The notes below the pieces were generated by a model, which saw only the letters and a program-made list of their open reading frames with translations, did no database searches and was not told the origin of the DNA. Position numbers and translations under genes: made by a program. This document shows positions 58,899-64,000 of a DNA stretch of 64,000 nucleotides, in pieces. Position 1 is the first letter of the stretch; the number at the start of each line of letters is the position of its first letter. The DNA is from Beroe forskalii (taxonomy: Eukaryota > Ctenophora > Nuda > Beroida > Beroidae): positions 310,001-374,000 of the forward strand of contig WFMF01000142.1 in assembly GCA_011033025.1 (NCBI GenBank). The letters run 5' to 3'.

Positions 58899-59532
58899 AC
58901 CCCTATAAAGTCTTAATATACCCCTATGAGCTCTAAACATACCCCTATGAACTCTAAACATACCCCTAATTCCTATGAACTCTTAACATGCCCCTATGAA
59001 CTCTAAACATACCCCTATGATCTCTAAATAAACCCCTATGAACTCCTAACATACCCCTATGAACTATTAACACACCCTATGAACTCTTAACATACCCCTA
59101 TGAACTCTAAACATACCCCTATGAACTATTAACACACCTTATGAACTCTTAACATACCCCTATGAACTTTCAATACACCCCTATGAACTCTTAACATACC
59201 CCTATGATCACATTACATACCCATATGATCTCTTAACATACCCTATGAACTCATGCTTTTTATACCCTATGAACTCAACCCCTATGAACTCGTAACATAC
59301 CCCTATGAACTCTAAATACAACCCTATGAACTCGTAGCATACCCCTATGAACTCTAAACATACCTCTATGAACTCCTAACATACCCCTATGAACTCTTAA
59401 CATACCCCTATGAACTCGTAACATACCCCTATGAACTCGTAACATACCCCTATGAACTCTAAATACAACCCTATGAACTCTTAGCATACCCCTATGATCT
59501 CTAAACATACCCCTATGGACTCCTAACATACC
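58899..59532 (+). repeat. 21-bp minisatellite, TACCCCTATGAACTC form
   Basis: Roughly 30 monomers of CATACCCCTATGAACTCTTA with scattered changes. It ends at a head-to-head palindrome centre (CATACCCATAGGGGTATG) at about 59531-59534. Confidence 0.92.
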
Positions 59533-60399
59533 CATAGGGGTATGTTAAGAGTTCATAGGGGTATGTTACGAGTTCATAGGGGTATGTTAAGAGTTCATAG
59601 GGGGTGTGTTGATAGTTCATATGGGTGTGTTGAAAGTTCATAGGGGTGTGTTAAGAGTTCATGGGGTATGTTAAGAGTTCATAGGGTGTGTTAATAGTTC
59701 ATAGGGGTATGTTAGGAGTTCATAGGGGTATATTTAGAGATGTTAATGAGTTCATAGGGGTATGTTAAAGTGATCATAGGGGTGTGTTTCATAGGGGGTT
59801 AAGTTCATAGGGGTAAGAGTTCATAGGGGTATGTTAAGAGTTCATAGGGGTATGTTAAGAGTTCATAGGGGTGTGTTGATAGTTTATAAGGGTATGTTTA
59901 GAGTTCATAGGGGTATGCTAAGAGGTCATAGGAATTAGGGGTATGTTTAGAGTTCATAGGGGTATGTTTAGAGTTCATAGGGGTATGTTATGAGTTGATT
60001 GGGGTGTGTTATTAGAGGAAAGGGGTGGGTTTTGAGTAGATTGGGGTGGGTTATGAGTTGATTGGGGTGGGTTATGAGCGGAAAGAAGTGGGTTGCGAAT
60101 GGGGTGGGTTACGAGTGGAAAGGGGTGGCTAATGAGTGGATTAAGGTGGCTTATGAGTTGATTGGAGTGGGTTATGAGTTGATTGGGGTGGGTTATGAAT
60201 TGATTGGGGTGGGTTATGAGTGGTAAGGGGTGGGTTATGAGTGGACTGGGATGGCTTATGAGTTGATTGGGGTGGGTTATGCGTGGAAAGGAGTGGGTTA
60301 TGAATTGAATGGGGTGGGTTATGAGTGGAAAGAGTTGGTTTATGAGTGGATTGGGGTGGGTTATGAGTTGATTTGGGTGGGTTACGAGTTCAATGGGGT
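59533..60399 (-). repeat. 21-bp minisatellite, mirrored arm
   Basis: Complement of the left minisatellites, in mirror order: first TTAAGAGTTCATAGGGGTATG-type monomers (to about 59990), then GGGTGGGTTATGAGTTGATTG-type monomers (to about 60400). Confidence 0.9.
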
Positions 60400-60796
60400 A
60401 TGTTATGCCATGGGAATCAGGAAATGAAATTACCGTTATTTTTGGGTCCCGTGCATGACAAAAAAGGGGTGTGGCCACCTCTAAACCGTCCTGTGATCAT
60501 TTTTAGTCAAATCTGAGCTTTGCATCGTGTTTCTCGTGCCAAAAAACCACTACTTTGACATGTCACATGCCATAGGTGCCAAGAAATAAATTTTTTATCA
60601 TTTTTGGGTCTCGCACGGGCCGAAAAGGGGCGTGGTCACCGCTAAACCGTTGTGTGATCATTTTTGGTCAAATCTGAGCATTGCATCGTGTTTCTCGTGT
60701 CGAAAAACCCCTATTTCGATGTATAATATCCCATAAGAAGTCCAAATTTAATTTTTTTCGATTTTATGGCATGCGCTGACAGGCCAAAAATGGGCG

Positions 60797-61216
60797 TGGC
60801 CAAAACTCGGTGACGTCATCGAAATAAAAAATGACGGCATAGCTAGATCGATTCAGCATAGTCTAAAATACCTAGAACCACCCCTAACTGTCCATTAACA
60901 CGAAAAAAGCACGGGATTCCATTTCGTCCCTGACTACTATTTTACTTACTTTTTTGACCGCAATTCATAGATTGGGTATCAATTTTCTTATCATCATCTA
61001 GGAACTTGTGAAAAGGTATTTTATAATTAGACATCTTAAATAAATCGAAGTGAAATGTCCTTTTAATCCCATAGTTGAAATTGCACATCTTACTACTTAT
61101 AATTCTTCCTCATATATAAATACTAGAGAACGTCCTTTTCTGCTGTGAACTGTGCAGAATGCTAAAAATCTCAGCCTTTTAAAGGGTCAATGCTTTGTAC
61201 TTTTTTACACTTGGTG
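60797..61216. other. No gene seen
   Basis: AT-rich intergenic sequence with one GTGACGTCATCG site near 60812. No coding pattern or repeat that I can support. Confidence 0.4.
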
Positions 61217-61722
61217 AATAATATCGTTACACAACTCATAAGTGTGAAGTAACAGCATGTTTTCAACTCGGGCTGCGCCCTCGATGAAAACAAATCATTA
61301 TTCAACTCAGCCTTCGGCTTCGGTGAATAATGCGATTTATGCAACTCGCTTCGCTCGTGGCATAAATCATGTTACTTCACACTTATTCGTTGAGTAACTC
61401 TATATTATATACTTACTATAGACCATATAGCAACCATTGAACCATATAACAACCATTGAACCATAATATAATATCGTTACACAACTCATAAGTGTGAAGT
61501 AACAGCATGTTTTCAACTCGGGCTGCGCCCTCGATGAAAACAAATCATTATTCAACTCAGCCTTCGGCTTCGGTGAATAATGCGATTTATGCAACTCGCT
61601 TCGCTCGTGGCATAAATCATGTTACTTCACACTTATTCGTTGAGTAACTCTATATTATGTATATAATATAGACCATATAGCAACCATTGAACCATATAAC
61701 AACCATTGAACCATAATATAAC
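61217..61722. repeat. Duplicated cloverleaf-foldable sequence (250-bp period)
   Basis: Two nearly identical 250-bp units (61221 and 61471). In each, a 16-bp outer stem (TAAGTGTGAAGTAACA with its complement) encloses three stem-loops: TTTTCA..TGAAAA around CTCGGGCTGCGCCCTCG, TTATTCA..TGAATAA around CAGCCTTCGGCTTCGG, and ATTTATGC..GCATAAAT around CTCGCTTCGCTCG. A linker with AACCATTGAACCATA repeats follows each unit. Confidence 0.88.
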
Positions 61723-61808
61723 GACCGCTAAATAGCATACTGTACTACGATAGTCGTCCAAGGCTGCACAATAGTATAATGTCCGTACGACGTCCATATT
61801 ATATAGTT

Positions 61809-62154
61809 ACTAGCAGGCCCGTTGGGCCTGCATACACAGAGCTCACTCGGCGCTGCTACGCAGCACCTCGTTCGCAAATTTCAAACCCCGCAATTCAAAT
61901 CAACTAAATTATTTTTACCGCATTAAAAAATTCTAATCACACCAAAAGTTATAAAGCTCCGAAATCAAAACAGCATTAAACCGTAAAGAACGCGCGCGAT
62001 TAATCTGCACGTGCAGAATATCTGTATCCATAGCAACGGCGCGACTAAGCCCAGCTTAGCCTTTCTTTCTCTTGAAATTTTCTTGGCAGGCTCTAATTTA
62101 ATTGTATACGGCGGCACAAACATTATTCACGTGTGACTTTACTTTATATATAAG
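61809..62154 (+). mobile_element. ACTAGCAG-family repeat, copy 2
   Basis: Starts ACTAGCAGGCCCGTTGGGCC and contains GCTCACTCGGCGCTGCTACG and CTCGTTCGCAAATTTC. Its far end has AATTTAATTGTATACGG and ACAAACATTATTCACGTG. About 345 bp; copy 3 follows at once. Confidence 0.65.
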
Positions 62155-62774
62155 ACTAGCAGGCCCGTTAGGCCATCTAATACACAGCTCACCCCGAGCT
62201 CGCAAATTTCAACCAATACAATTCAAATTTAATAACAATTTTTACCGCATCAAAAAACTCCGATCCGTTCAAAAGTTATTAGAGATCGCGCAACGTAATC
62301 AAAAAACCTTTAACAGAAATGAGCGCGCGCGCAATCCGTTCTGCACGTGTCACCATGGTTACCCGCACAAATCGTAATGCGCGCGCGTTCCGAAGATGTT
62401 TCCGCCGTTACGTACAAACAAAAAACAGAGGTTGCGAAATTATATAAGAGATATAAATAAATAAATAAATATATATATCTGTCTGTCCGGTTTATGATTT
62501 CTGTCTGTCCGGTGGCTTATATATAGCCACAGATTTTTCTGACACCACTCAGTACCCAATCAAGCATGCCGATTGCCGATGATTGGAATGTTCATACCAG
62601 AGTACCAGTGACGTTTGACACCACCTGACATAAAGACATCACATAGAGGAGTAGGCACACCCGATTAAAATATGACCTCAACACTGATAAGAACTACAGT
62701 ACTGCATTATACTGTACGAATTGCTGAAGCGAAAAAATTGGGAACGATGGCCGGAGGCCATGGGTTCTGCTAGT
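62155..62774 (+). mobile_element. ACTAGCAG-family repeat, copy 3, with inverted ends
   Basis: Starts ACTAGCAGGCCCGTTAGGCC and ends GGGTTCTGCTAGT, so the ends form a short imperfect inverted repeat. Inside are ATAAATAAATAAATATATAT and two CTGTCTGTCCGGT copies (about 62480-62512), plus the palindrome GTGGCTTATATATAGCCAC. No coding region that I can support. Confidence 0.6.
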
Positions 62775-63288
62775 ATATTCAATTCAATCATCCGATCAAA
62801 CAACTGAAATTAAATTAAATGCGGCAAAGATGATCATCGCATAAGGACACGCATTTCAACGTACTTTAAGGTCCATAAAACCGTCAACAGCTTCAAAAAT
62901 GATAAGTGTGATAACATATAAAATCAACACGATGACGTTATATCCGATATCGAGATTTAGAACGAATAGGAGTGTAGGTGAACCTGATTTAGAATAATTT
63001 AACTGCGGATTTCTTTGGGTGGGACGTATGGCGAAGAAGCCTCTTTTGGACCATTGCCACGGCTTCTGCAAGCGCGCAACGTTCGAAGAGAAAGATCTTG
63101 CGTGAGTTTTATAATTCTATTCATAGATTCATGCGTGGACAGTACGTTCAATCCCACTAGCAAGCTCGTGCATTTATTGCATGGATCCCACTCGCAAATG
63201 TGCATTAACCGTATATTACATGTAACATGATTCCTAAATTGCACGCCCGTGAAAATGCCAGTTATATTCTTCTTTACAGGGTGCTAAA
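62775..63288. other. No supported gene
   Basis: Unique-looking sequence. A minus-strand frame of 81 codons (63244-62999) ends in a basic, Pro/Lys-rich stretch, but no family or splice evidence supports a gene. Confidence 0.35.
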
Positions 63289-63733
63289 GTCTTGACCCTT
63301 TTAATTTTTGATGATTCGAAAAAATAACAGATATTTCGATTCTGTAAAAGTTTCTTTAAATATAACCAAGGAATGGATCCTGAGATTTTGAGGTTACTAG
63401 GACGTCCATAGTAACCACACGAGTTCCCATAGCAACCGACCTAAAATTGAAGATTTTTTGCATTTTTGACATTTAGATCTAGGCCACATTTTCTGTTTGA
63501 TTTCTCATCATTCACAGAATGGAAATATCTATCCTGTATGATGACCAATCAGACAGTATATTTGGTCAGATTTAAATGTCAAATAAAATCTTCAATTTTT
63601 AGTTCGGTATATGAACTCAATGTTATGGACGTCCTAACAACAAAATCTCAAGAATCCGTCATTCTTTGGTTATATTAAAAAACTTTTACACGAAATCTGT
63701 TGTATTTGAATGATCAAAAGTAAAAGTCAAGAG
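63289..63733. mobile_element. MITE with long imperfect inverted arms
   Basis: The left arm (about 63289-63475) and right arm (about 63570-63733) are complementary with substitutions and short gaps. They share GTCTTGAC/CTCTTGAC, GATTTCG, TGTAAAAGTTT, ATATAACCAA, AGGACGTCCAT and AAAATTGAAGATTTT. The centre is about 95 bp and non-coding. The arms are diverged, so this is an old copy. Confidence 0.75.
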
Positions 63734-64000
63734 ACAATTCTATAATAGTAGGAGTTATTTGAACGGGAGTGGAGATAAGAATTTTGAAAGATATACTCAT
63801 TGTATCTATAATGATTGTGAAATATAATTGAACAATTAATGAACTAAATATATGAAGTGTATTATTTTGTCTCTTAAAATTTGTTGCTGAACTTCTTTCA
63901 TTTCAAATTAGCTATACCAGAACTGAACCAAAAAGAGAAAACTCAAAATTGCATCAGGGACCCTAAAGGCACGACAAGATTAAAACTCCTTGACAAAACT
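63734..64000. other. Right edge, no gene seen
   Basis: AT-rich sequence with no repeat or coding pattern that I can support. Confidence 0.4.

Larger units (their letters stand above)
56953..60796. repeat. Nested 3.8-kb inverted repeat
   Basis: Outer arms (56953-57345 and 60400-60796) are complementary, from CGCCCATTTTTGGCCTGTC to its complement, and both contain CACGAGAAACACGATGCAA. Inward of each arm lies a 21-bp minisatellite in mirrored orientation. The spacer holds another repeat (57866-58898). No coding region. The symmetry suggests a large foldback or TIR element, or an inverted duplication. Confidence 0.88.

Noticed and set aside
58734-58961. 75-codon minus-strand frame
   Set aside because: It covers part of an ACTAGCAG-family repeat and the neighbouring minisatellite; no domain.
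57264-60478. Open frames with HPNQLITHPNP-like and RVHRGMLRVHRG-like repeats
   Set aside because: A 21-bp period keeps a frame open without selection; these are minisatellite translations.
61217-61722. tRNA gene, suggested by the cloverleaf
   Set aside because: The arms are too long, there is no A or B box that I recognise, and no acceptor-stem/anticodon arrangement.
62999-63244. 81-codon minus-strand frame as a host exon
   Set aside because: Some gene-like composition at its end but no family, no clear splice sites and an overlapping frame on the other strand.

Overview
The window is animal (metazoan) nuclear DNA, probably from an invertebrate. The evidence is a spliced gene fragment at the left edge, a rhodopsin-class GPCR fragment at about 53.1-53.75 kb, an intact Ty3/gypsy-type LTR retrotransposon, and many foldback/TIR elements and satellites. 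The sequence alone does not fix the species. No complete host gene is visible.

Layout. (1) 1-870: two minus-strand exons with matching splice phase, the 3' part of an unrecognised helical protein. The gene runs off the left edge and its upstream side is cut by satellite 31 bp from the exon. (2) 870-15351 and 20237-24546: a satellite whose unit is a conserved segment of about 245 bp plus a variable run of a 16-bp motif, GGAGAATGGGCCCTCC on the plus strand. (3) 15352-20236: a Ty3/gypsy element with one 1,416-codon Gag-Pol frame, inserted in that satellite; its 3' LTR is truncated. (4) 24547-28853: a junction zone with other repeats (26-bp minisatellite, foldback dimer repeat, a duplicated 342/356-bp segment), one isolated satellite unit in the left orientation and one in the right. 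(5) 28854-52386: the same satellite in the opposite orientation, carrying its own diagnostic variants. (6) 52387-54019: a foldback/TIR structure that encloses a frameshifted GPCR exon, apparently a captured host fragment. (7) 54-64 kb: gene-poor repeat DNA with two unrelated arrays of exactly 143-bp period, a 651-bp TIR element, a 3.8-kb nested inverted repeat built on a 21-bp minisatellite, three copies of an ACTAGCAG-ended family, a duplicated cloverleaf-foldable sequence and a long-TIR MITE near the right edge.

The most unusual feature is the main satellite. Its 16-bp motif has no stop codon in any of the six frames. Because 16 leaves remainder 1 on division by 3, all three frames of a strand spell the same 16-residue cycle. 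The many long open frames in the arrays are therefore a property of the repeat, not evidence of genes. Several units look patched, with pieces of the 16-bp motif replacing parts of the conserved segment. This is either real conversion between repeats or a long-read consensus artefact, and it limits how far fine structure in the arrays can be trusted.
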